Below, in pieces: positions 1-10,984 of a stretch of DNA of 64,000 nt. The notes below the pieces were generated by a model. That model did not search any database. It worked only from the letters and a program-made list of their open reading frames with translations, and had not been told where the DNA came from. The translations under genes and the position numbers were made by a program. This DNA comes from Glossina fuscipes. Lineage: Eukaryota > Arthropoda > Insecta > Diptera > Glossinidae. The stretch covers positions 888,921-952,920 of the forward strand of contig NW_023998453.1 of assembly GCF_014805625.2 (NCBI RefSeq), in the 5' to 3' direction. Position 1 is the first letter of the stretch, and each line of letters starts with the position of its first letter.

Positions 1-2
1 AT

Positions 3-2615
3 ACCCCTGACACAGTTTACTATCATTGTTTTACACATCGCTATCTGGGTTGGAAGATACATGTGCACGATTCGTGTGATGATTCTCGATACACAGGCTC
101 TGAAAACCACGCCGTTCGTGTACCAATTCCTGAGGATAATTCAGCCGAACCATCGATACGTCATGAAACCAAGGTCAGCCCCAACGATAATTTTTTATTG
201 AAGCACCAAACAGATTTGATTAAGAATCATAATATGAATGGAACACCGCCAAAATTGTCTTTTGAAATAACCAAATCATCGGAAATTACTAAACTGATTT
301 CAGATGGAATCCGCGCTGCCGAGGCCCTCGAGGAAAGCATACTAAGGCAAAATCAATTAGTGGTCAACCAACATTCAGGTGCCGACTTCCATCATGCGCT
401 CAAGTCGCCCTCTTCCGTTAGTGGAACTAGTGCCTCCATGCCCTCCTCCTCCATCTCCTCTGCGTCATCGTCTATTTCAAATGCACAAGCGCCGCCACAA
501 CTTAACAGCATATCAACACCAGGTCCGGAATTATTACATGGCGAGACTAAATTGAACAAATTTACCAACACATTCAATTCTGCACAAAATACACCACATT
601 CACCATCACATACATTAAACAAAGCACCACCACCATCACCACCGTTAGGGACGTATCTCAATTCAAATTTAAATTACCCACATAATATACAATCACATCA
701 TCACCATCATCACCACCATATTGCCAATAATCTAACCGCTAATCTTCCCCTACCAAATTCACAGAAAACTATAAGTTTGTCGGAATTTTTAAGGCCTCCG
801 TTTAGCGCTCCACTCTTTCATCCAGTTAAGTTGCCAGGACGCCGTCCATTCCCCGGCCCGGTGAAAAAAGTACCAGCCTCTAAACCGATTCTGCCGCAAC
901 AATTGCCAAGACATCCAACGTCAGCTTCGATATTACCTGCCGGACCCATGCCTCAACCTTCAGTCATAGTTAATCATTATCGTAAGCCGGTTCCAAGCAT
1001 ATTAAGGCCATTCATAAAAGATAAGCCTTTCCCCATACAGCCTTTGGCGGCCTCAGTCTTACTTCTAGGGCAACCCACCGAATTATCAAATCAACGGAAA
1101 ACTGATCCACATCTACACCTCAAACCGAAGCCTATAATACCAGTGCCTTATGCTGATTTAATTCCTCAGAGTAGTCTAACAAAATCCGTATTCAATGGAA
1201 ACTCAGTCGAAAAACTGAAAAAACCAATTTATCCTGTTAAGTTATCCCACCCATTAATAAATGAAAAAATTAAGCCTCCAAACGTAGCAGCTTTAACCTC
1301 TACTACCACAGAAACACCAGGACCTATAATGCCCATTGGCGTATTTAAAAAACCATTCGATATTCATGAAGTAAAAAATGAACCCAGTTTAGCAGAAATA
1401 GCTACAATGAAACCAGCCGTTAACGAAGGCTTTAAACCGGACACTGTAGTTGTAGAAAGCGGCTTCAGACCAATCTTAAGAGACGACGGTCCTCTGCCTC
1501 CACCAGAAGTCATCGAACAGATAGCCAGTAGACGTGAAGATCCGGGCTCGGAAATCGATGAAGCCATGGAAACCGATACATTGTTCCTAACTGCACAAAA
1601 AGAATCTCAAACTCAGAATTTTGAGCCAATGTTTATACCTTCTCCTCCCGACAGCACCAATACTACAATAATTATACGAAAAGCCTCAGGTGCTGTTATA
1701 AACTCACCACAATCACAATCACAATCGCAACATCCACAATACCAAATGATTAGCTCTATACTAAAATCTACCAAGCCAGAGGCGACCACATTACGAAACG
1801 CCACGTTAGAGGACATACTCAATGAATCTGAAGAAAACGACGAAGTAAATGAGAATTCAAAATTCGATTCAACACGAGATGAAATCAAATCCATTTTACA
1901 GAAAACAGAAAGTAAAACCGATAGAGAAAATTCTATATTAATAGAAGATTACAATAGCAATGAGGATTTGCAGCCTTTAGCCTTGGAATCGAAGGATGAG
2001 ATATATGAAAAAGTAAAAATCACTACAATTAAAACACCTAGCACGACTGCAGCCCAACAAACGTCGCCTGAAAAGCCTTTACTATTATTGGAAAAATTAA
2101 AAAATTATTATGGCGACGATTTTGATAATACTAAACCCGAAAATGATAAAACGGAAATAGATGAAGAACTTTATGAAGATCAACGTGACAGTGATGATCT
2201 TTACGAAATGGAAGTGAATGATGATGATGAAGACACAGAAACTCAAGCTTCCGAGCGAGCTGATGCTTATTATTTACCACCTGATAATCGTAAGCCACCG
2301 TCATCTAAAAATCCAAGTGGTACAGTAGTCACTTTTGATGGCAAATCATTAATTGATAGTTCTTTAGTTTTACCACCTAAATTGGAAGCTAACGATTTAT
2401 CTCATCCACGATTGCATTCATACTCAAGTCTCTCCAAAGTGGAGCAATTAATTAGGAGTACACCACAATTTGGGCCATTTCGAGGTGAAATCCCACCACT
2501 AGAACCTGATTCCGTACCAGTAGTTTTCAGTTCATCTTCAACGGCATCGGCGACGTCATCATCGCATCGCCCTAAATCTACGAAGTTACAACCTTTACAT
2601 AATGGCAGCACGTAG
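3..2615 (+). CDS. Skeletor: Skeletor-like protein, 3' (C-terminal) part
   Basis: The frame is open from the window edge (base 3) to the TAG at 2613-2615, about 870 codons, so the 5' part lies to the left. The first 20 or so residues hold a short cysteine-rich patch, YYHCFTHRYLGWKI, which looks like the end of a cupredoxin-like domain (C-x2-H). Drosophila Skeletor B/C isoforms carry DM13, DOMON and a plastocyanin-like segment followed by a long disordered tail, and this matches that plan. The rest is disordered: Ser/Pro-rich, a His run near 693-720, many Pro-Ile/Leu motifs, then a strongly acidic stretch (about 2150-2250). Family knowledge: Skeletor is described as a spindle-matrix protein, but its domains suggest a secreted or membrane redox protein. 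The assignment rests on the short N-terminal motif and remembered similarity, so it is moderate. It could be another DOMON/cupredoxin protein. Confidence 0.55.
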   Translation, partial: TPDTVYYHCFTHRYLGWKIHVHDSCDDSRYTGSENHAVRVPIPEDNSAEPSIRHETKVSPNDNFLLKHQTDLIKNHNMNGTPPKLSFEITKSSEITKLISDGIRAAEALEESILRQNQLVVNQHSGADFHHALKSPSSVSGTSASMPSSSISSASSSISNAQAPPQLNSISTPGPELLHGETKLNKFTNTFNSAQNTPHSPSHTLNKAPPPSPPLGTYLNSNLNYPHNIQSHHHHHHHHIANNLTANLPLPNSQKTISLSEFLRPPFSAPLFHPVKLPGRRPFPGPVKKVPASKPILPQQLPRHPTSASILPAGPMPQPSVIVNHYRKPVPSILRPFIKDKPFPIQPLAASVLLLGQPTELSNQRKTDPHLHLKPKPIIPVPYADLIPQSSLTKSVFNGNSVEKLKKPIYPVKLSHPLINEKIKPPNVAALTSTTTETPGPIMPIGVFKKPFDIHEVKNEPSLAEIATMKPAVNEGFKPDTVVVESGFRPILRDDGPLPPPEVIEQIASRREDPGSEIDEAMETDTLFLTAQKESQTQNFEPMFIPSPPDSTNTTIIIRKASGAVINSPQSQSQSQHPQYQMISSILKSTKPEATTLRNATLEDILNESEENDEVNENSKFDSTRDEIKSILQKTESKTDRENSILIEDYNSNEDLQPLALESKDEIYEKVKITTIKTPSTTAAQQTSPEKPLLLLEKLKNYYGDDFDNTKPENDKTEIDEELYEDQRDSDDLYEMEVNDDDEDTETQASERADAYYLPPDNRKPPSSKNPSGTVVTFDGKSLIDSSLVLPPKLEANDLSHPRLHSYSSLSKVEQLIRSTPQFGPFRGEIPPLEPDSVPVVFSSSSTASATSSSHRPKSTKLQPLHNGST

Positions 2616-3388
2616 AGCTTTGAACATGTATTCATGCATATAGTTACATGGCGGCATAAGCTGTATTTTAGATTTTTTTTTTTTTTTTTTTTTGTTTTTT
2701 TAATTCGAATTATTTCAGGCACTTGAGTGCGCGTTACTTTGAATTTTTAACTGTTGACTATACTTGCTCTAATAATGGGATTTATTTTGCCATCTCGTAG
2801 AAGCTTTTCTGCTATAACTTTACATCTATTAGTTAACAAATCGTAATGCATTCTTAATGCATATATAATATAATTAGATGTTTGTATAAACAAAAATTTT
2901 ATTACACATTACAAATGAAATTCTATATAAATTATAAAACTATAAAATCAATTTATTAATAAGTTTAACTTAAGCGAAAAGTATTTCAAATAAAATTCAT
3001 CGATAGTTTTTACAATACATTAAAATTTATTTGTTTTCTATGGCGAAAGCATTGCGTGCCCTCATCGGCGAATATAAAAATACCTTTCAATTCTCTAGCT
3101 AAAGCAAAAGATTTGTTCATCTTCCGACAACATCGTGTTACATTAACGATCAGCAACTCACAATGCTTTCTCAGATCCCTTCTGTTTTACTCATCTTAAT
3201 TAAAAAAAAGTTTAGCAAAAGCTAAAACATTTAGAAGAAACAATAGCAAATATCTATATATAACTAAAACATCACCAGCTGCTGAAAAATAATGGAATAA
3301 GGACCTGAAAGTGCACTCAACACTACTGATGACCGAGTGAAATCGTTGAGTAATTCACACTAACTTGTAAATTAACCTGCAGTAACTT
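2616..3388 (+). other. 3' UTR of the Skeletor-like gene and short intergenic stretch
   Basis: After the stop there is a T tract near 2672-2693 and AT-rich sequence with a canonical AATAAA at 2989-2994, a plausible poly(A) site. A TATA-like box (TATAAAAA, 3073-3080) lies about 90 bases before a small ATG frame at 3163 of 20 codons that begins MLSQIPSVLLIL, a possible remnant of a small secreted-peptide gene. No complete gene is visible. Confidence 0.4.
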
Positions 3389-3724
3389 ATGCAACTAGCC
3401 CTAGTGCCGAGTGGCTCGATTTTTACAACAACCACAACTGCTTTGCAAAATATGCCAGAGACGGCTCTGTCGGTCCAAAACTATCCAACTTTGCTATTGC
3501 GTGCTGGCACAATCGGGAAAGTCAAAATCTCTGGCAATCTACCTTCCATCCTGATTGAATTGTTGGCCCTTAAAAAGGTATTAGATCTTGTTACAAATTG
3601 TTTGTCAATTTTCTCTCACGATAGAGCTGCCCTACTCCTCATTAAAAGTAGAGACACTACGAATCAAAGTGTCTACGATATCTACGATACACTAATCAAG
3701 AATAACTGTATTTTATACATTTAA
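3389..3724 (+). CDS. Unrecognised ORF, possible exon
   Basis: A 111-codon frame with no recognised family. The first two thirds read like ordinary coding sequence (mixed codons, no low-complexity bias, a Thr run TTTTT). A splice-acceptor-like CTGCAG precedes it at about 3375-3381. An AAG|gtatta donor-like site sits near 3576-3579, after which the frame becomes poorer. It may therefore be one exon of a gene or a gene relic. It lies immediately left of the inverted nanos pseudogene, so it could be a fragment cut by that rearrangement. No function is proposed. Confidence 0.25.
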   Translation: MQLALVPSGSIFTTTTTALQNMPETALSVQNYPTLLLRAGTIGKVKISGNLPSILIELLALKKVLDLVTNCLSIFSHDRAALLLIKSRDTTNQSVYDIYDTLIKNNCILYI

Positions 3725-3766
3725 AACTTTTAACAAGATCTAAGCAGCAATAAGACCAGAAAGCGA

Positions 3767-5450
3767 GGGGATGTGCAGACGCTATTATATCGCAACATTC
3801 AAAAGCGTTTGAAATTTTTAACTAGAATTAAGCAAATAGGCAGCGCCTATTTTCCATGTTCTATGCGCACCCATCGGTAGATGAAAGTGTGTATTGACTT
3901 CCTTATTCCGCCATAATAGAAAGTGAAACTTTAAGCTAAGGTTACCTAATGTGTACTCACATATTTTTCATATTTACTGCCATTGTAACGATTTCTGGTC
4001 AGCTTCTTCTGATTACTATCATAGTCCATGTTAACAGCAGCAGCGGCTGCCACAGCGGCAGCCGCATTATTAACTGCATTCGCGTGTTGATACATTTCAG
4101 CTGGAGAAACTCCCCAAAATGTACTATTAAAATAAAAGTTTACTTGATTTTGTAAACATAAGCGTTGCTGATTTAAGATGGCTGCGGTTGCAGCAGCACT
4201 GTAGGTTGCATTTGCCTTATTCCCACGATTATCAACCTTGCCGCCGTTGATTGGACTAAGTGTAGCTGTAAGCAAACTCATTCTATTGGTATAGGGATTC
4301 GATAAATGCATCATTGCCAGTTGCTGCTGAACAGACGACTCATCAGCCACCTAACCATTATAGGCGGAATCCTGCATAACAGCGTCAGATATATTCAACG
4401 ATGAACTTAGACCATCTAGTGAATCAGAGAAAAACATTTTTTATATATTAATATCGCAATTTTTGTTATTATTTTAAATAGCACCTCATTTTCTTTGCGA
4501 AGGAATATCTGGCAACAAAATTGGTATATTGTAACGGCCCTTTCTAAGAATTGTATTCACAGAGGGCGTTAATGCCAACTGTGTGCGCAAGTTTTGGGAA
4601 ACCAACTGCAAGAATATAGCATTTCCTAGAATTCAATACTTATTAAAAATTTCTGGGAACTACAAAATTATTCACAGAAAACAAATTACAATAACAACTT
4701 ACCACAATTATTATTTTTATAAACTGCCAGTATTGCAAATTGTAAAAATTTGGAGATTTCATTCTGCTGTTGCTGCTGATGTTGTTGTTGACATTGGTGT
4801 TAATGAATTGAAGTCATTAAATTTATATTTCGGTTTCCAGGGGCACCCGTACCACCTAACATAATGGAGAGCAGTTCATGTTTGAATATCTAACAAGAAT
4901 TATTATATTTCGCTGTTACGTTGTGTACAAGATATAGAAATCTGCCTTTCAGCTTCTTCCTCTTCATAGTTATGATGCGAAATGAAATAACGGAATCCTT
5001 AAACAAATTATTACGCAACTTTTACACAGAACACTTTTCTTTTTATTTGCACTATGTATGCATATTTATTTTTAATAATTTCCATAAAAGTTAAAAATGC
5101 TTCAAATTAGCATGTACTTCATCACATTTCAAATTCACTTACTTCATTATTGTTATTATGTCAAACTATTCGCGGCGCCATTTCAGATCTCAAAAAAAGT
5201 GTTTTTTTTGTTTGTTGCCTCTTCGTAGAATTATGTGCGACGTCTTCTAAATCCAATTTTTCTTTGTTTCGCTTTAAAATTCCAATAAATAACTGCACAT
5301 AAGCTGATTAGTGTTAGTAAACGTCAATTCGTTTAATAGGAATGTTTCATTTGCATAGTTGCCAAATTTATAAAATCTCCGATTTAGGACATTAGACTGA
5401 ATTTTGGAAATTTTCAAGTTAAATTTTCTGTTCAAGAAGAGAGAAATACC
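3767..5450 (-). repeat. Left arm of a ~1.7 kb inverted repeat (nanos 5' half)
   Basis: Read on the minus strand, this segment matches 10985-12790 on the plus strand closely across 5' flank, exon 1, intron 1, exon 2 and about 200 bases of intron 2. Anchors seen by eye include the 5' flank around 5380-5445 against 10990-11060, and the far end around 3767-3860 against 12700-12790. Small indels are scattered throughout. Similarity fades just outside these limits. The spacer (5451-10984) carries Tim44 and Nsun5. Confidence 0.85.
3961..4879 (-). pseudogene. nanos: nanos pseudogene (inverted, lacks zinc-finger exon)
   Basis: Minus-strand copy of nanos exons 1 and 2. The exon 1 ATG is retained (4879-4877), but a 13-base deletion shortly after it shifts the frame and gives a stop at the eighth codon (4858-4856). 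The exon 2 equivalent runs 4415-3961, preceded by CTAG and followed by a GTGAGT donor. It has one in-frame stop at 4353-4351 (TAG where the intact gene has TAC) and is otherwise open for about 130 codons. It differs from the functional copy at roughly ten residues and is one codon shorter. The exon with both CCHC zinc fingers is absent, so no RNA-binding Nanos protein can be made. The breaks are described only; the copy looks young because introns and flanks still align well. Confidence 0.85.
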
Positions 5451-5879
5451 AAATTTTAAAATACCAAAAAGTAAACTAAAATGGAAAAGTTGAGGAGGAA
5501 TGATGTACTTAGAACTTGTTTGTTACAAAACTTCCGTCTCTGATCAGATGATAACAAATGACACTTCATTCGGCATGAGTTCTTTAGACAAATAAAAAAT
5601 TTTGTTTGAGTTCGGTAAATAAATTACATAAATATAAATTTTTACTTGATTATTCTACAAATTCTAACAGATATTATATATAAATTTCTTTGTTTACTGC
5701 AATTTTTCAATCATGGTGTGTATTTAATATAGAAAATTTATTATACAATTAATATAAAAGAACTGTTTTTTCTAAAGCAAGCTATTACAGAGAGTTTATT
5801 TTTTGGCTAATGGTATTATTAAATGAAAATTTAAAAACTTTTATCTTTAATTGTAGTATAAATTCTTGGGTTTATTTAG

Positions 5880-7179
5880 ACAAACTGCCTCACTTGCCAT
5901 AGCAAGACAAAGTCAGGTTGGTTAGAGAATAATTTATTGTTTATTACTTATTTAAAGAAATATATCTTGATTGCAGTCTTGTTATTCTCAAACTGGCCGG
6001 CGACCGGGTTTCTTTTCCCAGTTCATTGAGAATATGAGGAGTGAAATGGACAAAAACAAAGAGATGAAAGAAAATATAAAAAAGTTCCGTGAAGAAGCAG
6101 AAAAATTAGAACATTCAGAAGCTTTACAGTCGGCGAGACAAAAATTCAATATGGTTGAAAGTGAAGCTCAGAAATCATCTAATATTCTGAAAGAGCAGTT
6201 GGGTACAATAAAAGGGAAGGTTGCCGATGCGTTGGATGAGGCTAGCAAAACTGAGTTTGCAAAAAAGGTAAGCGAAGAGATTTCCAGAACAGCTAAAACT
6301 GCCAAAGATACTATATCGGAAAAGGGTGAAAAATTGGGTCAAACGACTGCGTTCCAAGCTCTTTCGGATACCACCAAAATGATTCAACAAGAAATTGACT
6401 CACAAAATATTAATAATCGAGTGTATCGACCGCCAGGAAAACTGCGTAAACGTAAAGAAGTTGAGTTAAGTGGCGATGAACGAACGGTGGCAGCGAATAC
6501 CGCAGCTACCGGTGTGGAATTACACAAAGATTCAAAATTTTTTCAATCATGGGAGAATTTCAAAAATAACAATACCTATGTAAATAAAGTTTTGGACTGG
6601 AAAATGAAATACGAAGAATCCGAAAATCCTGTGATACGTGCCTCTCGTCTGCTTACTGATAAAGTATCTGATGTAATGGGTGGCTTATTTTCTAAAACCG
6701 AACTCTCTGAAACAATGACGGAATTGTGTAAAATCGATCCCAATTTCGACCAGAAGCAATTTTTACGCGATTGTGAAGTCGATATTATCCCTAATATTCT
6801 GGAGGCCACGGTACGCGGTGATTTAGAAATTTTAAAAGACTGGTGTTTTGAAAGCACTTATAATCTTATTGCGACTCCGATAAATCAAGCAATTAAAAGT
6901 GGCTTATATATGGATTCGAAAATATTGGATATTGAAAATATTGATTTAGTCATGGGCAAGGTCATGGAACAAGGCCCTGTGTTAATTATAACATTTCAAG
7001 CTCAACAGATTATGTGCCTCAAAGACCGTGCAACGAATAAAATAGTCGAAGGAGATCCCGAGAAAGTGATGCGCGTTAATCATGTCTGGGTATTGTGTCG
7101 AGATCCTAATGAATTAAACCCTAAGGCAGCATGGCGGTTATTGGAACTCACAGCCAACAGTCAAGAGCAATTTGTCTAA
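5880..7179 (+). CDS. Tim44: Tim44, mitochondrial inner-membrane import subunit
   Basis: Tim44 tethers mitochondrial Hsp70 to the TIM23 channel on the matrix side and helps drive presequence import. Main exon 5977-7179 follows a TTGCAG acceptor and encodes about 400 residues. These are a GRRPGFFSQFIENMRSEM start, a long charged helical region with coiled-coil character (roughly residues 15-150), and a C-terminal Tim44-like domain (about 240-395) with features such as DFLEILKDW-type helices (here GDLEILKDWCFEST) and a C-terminal MRVNHVWVLCRD. A small upstream coding exon is likely at 5880-5916 (acceptor TTTAG, donor CAG|gttggt), giving RQTASLAIARQSQ, suitable for a matrix-targeting presequence. 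The first exon with the ATG was not found. Human Tim44 is about 452 aa, so little is missing. It lies between the two nanos inverted repeats. Confidence 0.9.
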
Positions 7180-8361
7180 TTTCGGTTACAGTTAATTTAA
7201 TATAAGTTTTTCATACTTAAACCATAAGCGATATTATACTTATTTTCAATTTCCTTTGTCTATGACAAGAGAAACAATTTTATGACGCTTTGAATTCTTG
7301 CTAATTGTTATAAAGTATTTTCTCTGATATTTTTCAACACTTGGTCAAGAACAGTTTTGTGTAAAAACTTATATAATTTAGGTTATTAAATTTTCTTTTA
7401 TTTTCACTTTTTTATCGCAGATATTTTGTTGTGAATAAATTTAAATATAAATTTAAAAACAATCTGCATGTACATATATATATATATACAATATATACAT
7501 ATATATATACAACGGTCCGTTAACACTTTTAAAGCTTAAGCTGTTGTCCATCTTTGTACATATACTTGTTAAAATCCATTGTAATTAGAATTGTTTTCAT
7601 GGGGCCTCTCCGCATAATTCCCCTTTACTCATTAAAGAACGAAACTTCACAAAATTTTTAAAATGACAAGAAAAATAAATTATAATTGTTTTAATATATA
7701 ACAAACAATGGAAAGGACGTTTACAAAAATAGCCCGGACGTTTGAATAAGTTAATCGTTGCGGCAATGTTAGCCGCATATAAATTCCCTCGTGCCATTTG
7801 TTGGCACCGATAAGAAATAAACTTTATTTTTTGATTATTTTAAATTCTGTGCAGTTTCTGTCATTGTGTTAGAATTGGAAAATTTAAGAAAATTCGTGAA
7901 AGCCAGGTAACTGCGCTACTATCGGTATACATTTTTGTCTTTAAAAAAATTGCACTCAAGCGTGGCACACTTCTTGCCTTTAAATTTATTACCGATGACC
8001 ATTTAAACCATATTAATCATTTAAAATTTGTTTAGCTTTATTATCATTAACAGCCTTCCATTAAGTGGCGAGACTCCATATTACAATTTTTGAAACCCCA
8101 AAAAGTTGGGGGAGAAACCTAACACTTGATATTATGTATATCATTAACTGATTTCCATCGTTATTAGATATAGTCTGCAGTTGTTTTTATACTCTAATCG
8201 TTTACTCATCATTCCCTTTACGACTAAGGTGAGGTTACATCGATTCCCAAAAATCTTATGTTGTCGGAAAAGGGCAAAGTTAAAAAGCATCGATACGAAA
8301 GTCTATATGTGAAATCATTTTTATTATGCAACTTCAATTATAATCATTTCGTTCGCTTACT
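7180..8361. other. Convergent intergenic region, Tim44 and Nsun5 3' ends
   Basis: Tail-to-tail space of about 1.2 kb. It holds AT dinucleotide runs at about 7470-7512 with alternating ATAC/GTAT symmetry, an AATAAA-like signal near 7434 (GTGAATAAATTT), and otherwise unremarkable AT-rich sequence. No ORF with coding character was found. Confidence 0.6.
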
Positions 8362-10082
8362 TTACGCAACTTCCTCTGAATTTGAAAGTTTCTCAAATAT
8401 CGCTATAAACATACCAATAGTTAAATCCTTTTCGGGTCGACTATATAAGCACTTTTTGCCAAAGTCGTACTGTCGGTCGCCAAGATTGCACCATTTGTTG
8501 CGTAGTGCCTTTTTAGCACTCAGTAATTTGAAAGTGGGATTTAAATATAAGCATTTTTTTACCACATCCTCGTTCTCTTCTTTATGAATGGAACAAGTAG
8601 AGTAAACAATGCGCTTAACATGAGGAAAATTCATGGCATGGCTAAGCAACTTAATTTGCAAGCCACCTAATTTCTGTAGACGTTGTGCATCATCAACTTC
8701 GGAGTTCAGACACATACGATTCTGCATACCCGAACCGGAACAAGGTGGATCGAGAAGAATGTATTCAACGTCGGGGCATTCTTCAGGAGTAATCGTGAGA
8801 ACATCGGCTTCTATCGGTTTTATATTTTTACATTTCACCTTTTTTGTCATGCTGCGGAGTAGACGGTAACGTTCGGCATCTTTCTCAATCGCATAAATGG
8901 TGCCTTGATTTTTGACAAGATTACTAAGATGTATAGTTTTCATGCCGGGAGCAGCACACATGTCCAATATAATTGAGCCGATAGGTGGATTCAAAATCTT
9001 CGCTGCGAGACAAGTAGCCTACAACGACAAATGCTGCTAAATCCGAATTAAGAAAATTATAGCACAATATTTACCTTATCTTGTAACATAAATTTCTTAC
9101 TTTCAGTATACTCGTGAGTGGCCCAAAAATATTTTTGTTTGTTATGAAATATTAACAAATCGTCTACGTGCATATCGACCATATATTCATTTTCTTCTAA
9201 AGTTTCTACTGCTTTTAAGAATTCATCATAGTTCTCAAATGGCGGGCAGTCTTTTTTGTACCAATTCTCAGCTAGCATGGCATGAGCATCTGCAATGCTA
9301 ACTATATTTGTGTTGATGCGTACATAACGTGGTTTAGTATCTATGGAGGAAAAAAATATTTCCGAATAAAAGCCTATATTCATTTCTTATTATCCAACAA
9401 AATCTCCTCTCATTTAAATTTTTCTTTTAATCAAAAGAATTCTCTCCTTTTCATTGAAAAAAATAGAGAGAGAAATTAGTACCGAAGGGCAATAGAATTA
9501 AAAGTTCAATCTAGTTATGGCTTTATGCTCTAAATAGGTACTTGGCCTTTTAAAGGAGAGATTACAGGCATATTTATAGACCTTGCGTTCCCTAAAATTC
9601 GTTTGATTTATTGCATTAGTTTTAGCCATTTCTAATAACCTTTCTTCTTGGCCAAATTTTCATCGCCCAAAGCCTTCATTATACGTTTACGGTACGCTCG
9701 GACTGTTTGCACAGGTTTACTGTCTCCCTTCAAATCCTTACGATGATATATTAGTTCAGTAACCAACGTTATACATAATTCACGAGATAATCGAGGATTT
9801 TCTTCCAGAATCTGACACTTCTCTATAGCAGCATCAATGGCTCTTTGGTTATCGGTATAGTGCGTAAGCAACGCCTGCATATCACGTAATTTCTTCAAAA
9901 AATAAACCATGTTGAAAATATATTTATCATTGCAAATTATTTTATACGTTAATTACCACGTGTTTTTTTTGTTCAAAAATTAAACTTTTCAAAGATTTTT
10001 TGCTTTCAAAAGCGGTTTTAAGAATGGCTGCTACCTTTTTATACTTAGAAGGCACTTTAATTGAATGCTTAAACCCTGACAT
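8362..10082 (-). CDS. Nsun5: Nsun5, 28S rRNA m5C methyltransferase
   Basis: NSUN5 (yeast Rcm1) methylates a conserved cytosine of large-subunit rRNA using SAM. Four exons join in phase: 10082-9957, 9892-9640, 9340-9075 and 9018-8362, giving about 433 aa (human NSUN5 is 429). The start ATG at 10082 gives MSGFKHSIKVPSKYKK. An N-terminal helical/PUA-like part is followed by the Rossmann MTase domain in the last exon: SAM motif DMCAAPGMKT (about residue 235), motif IV LLDPPCSGSGM with one cysteine, and motif VI YSTCSIHKEENEDVV with the second cysteine of the NSUN two-cysteine mechanism. All splice sites are GT-AG. It is convergent with Tim44, and both lie inside the nanos inverted-repeat spacer. 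Confidence 0.93.
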
Positions 10083-10260
10083 TACGCTTTTTACGCTCAA
10101 TTTTCGATGGATATTCTTATTTCCTTACTTTGAATTCGCCACCAAGTTGTTCAATCTTCATAAATATTATAAACAATAACAATCTTTTCAACAAAAACAT
10201 GCGGCATGGTTAAGGTTGCCAAATTTACGCAGTACCGTTTATTAAGGCATTTAACATAAG

Positions 10261-10710
10261 TTAGTGAAAGGGGTGTTCAAAAATTCCGAAATCAGAAATT
10301 TCATTTTTGAAGATATTGTTTCCTTTCTTTTGCTTACGCAAATATATGATTGAGCATCGTATTGAAGACAAAAGCAGAACACTCCTTTTATTCCAAATGT
10401 GGGCTTTGGAATACCCATAGAATTTACTACGTCGAGCTCCAGAACAAGTTACGAAGTGATTATCAATCAGTTTCCGCTGTTTTATAGTTGCGCGGAAGCG
10501 AATTTCATAAGGCATTACATGGTTGCTATAAATTTTCATTCCTAATGACTGCATCAGCTGACATTCTTCAAAACTTCTTGTTTTGTTACCGATCACTTCG
10601 GAAGTAATTATCGTAAGGCGAGAAAGCATTATTGACGTGTAAGCATCTAAAGCCTGCTGACCGCTACTTTCTGAAGAAACCCCAAAATTTTCAGATTTTA
10701 GCGTCGACAA
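10261..10710 (-). CDS. Unrecognised coding-like ORF (possible gene fragment)
   Basis: A 149-codon frame. Its central part, for example ALDAYTSIMLSRLTIIT and MQSLGMKIYSNHVMPYEI, reads like a conserved globular domain, but I do not recognise it. The ATG at 10710 may be fortuitous, because an acceptor-like TTCTTCAG lies at about 10671 within the frame. Further upstream (about 10845-10715) a second open stretch (STLEPSHFNLDIDKIGDKT) ends at a gtaaga donor, so this may be the last exon of a two-exon or longer gene. Continuation further upstream would run into the right nanos repeat arm at 10985, so the gene may be truncated by the rearrangement. It sits only about 180 bases from the Nsun5 start, divergent from nothing and on the same strand as Nsun5. 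Function unknown. Confidence 0.4.
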   Translation of the reverse strand: MSTLKSENFGVSSESSGQQALDAYTSIMLSRLTIITSEVIGNKTRSFEECQLMQSLGMKIYSNHVMPYEIRFRATIKQRKLIDNHFVTCSGARRSKFYGYSKAHIWNKRSVLLLSSIRCSIIYLRKQKKGNNIFKNEISDFGIFEHPFH

Positions 10711-10984
10711 ATCTTACTTGGGCCTATTGTCTTCATCAGTTTTGTCCCCGATCTTGTCTATATCTAAATTAAAATGGGAAGGCTCCAGTGTGCTCTTATT
10801 TAGATAAGATGAGCCGGCTTTTCATCATTTTCCGAAAATTTGAAATAAATCTAAAACAAAATGTTCTATTTTTTAAAAAAATTATCTGTTTTAGAAACGT
10901 GAATTTTATAACAAAGAACTTTTGTATATATCATTTCCATTTGCGCGACATAGGAAAGTTTTTTAAAGCAAATACTTTATTATT

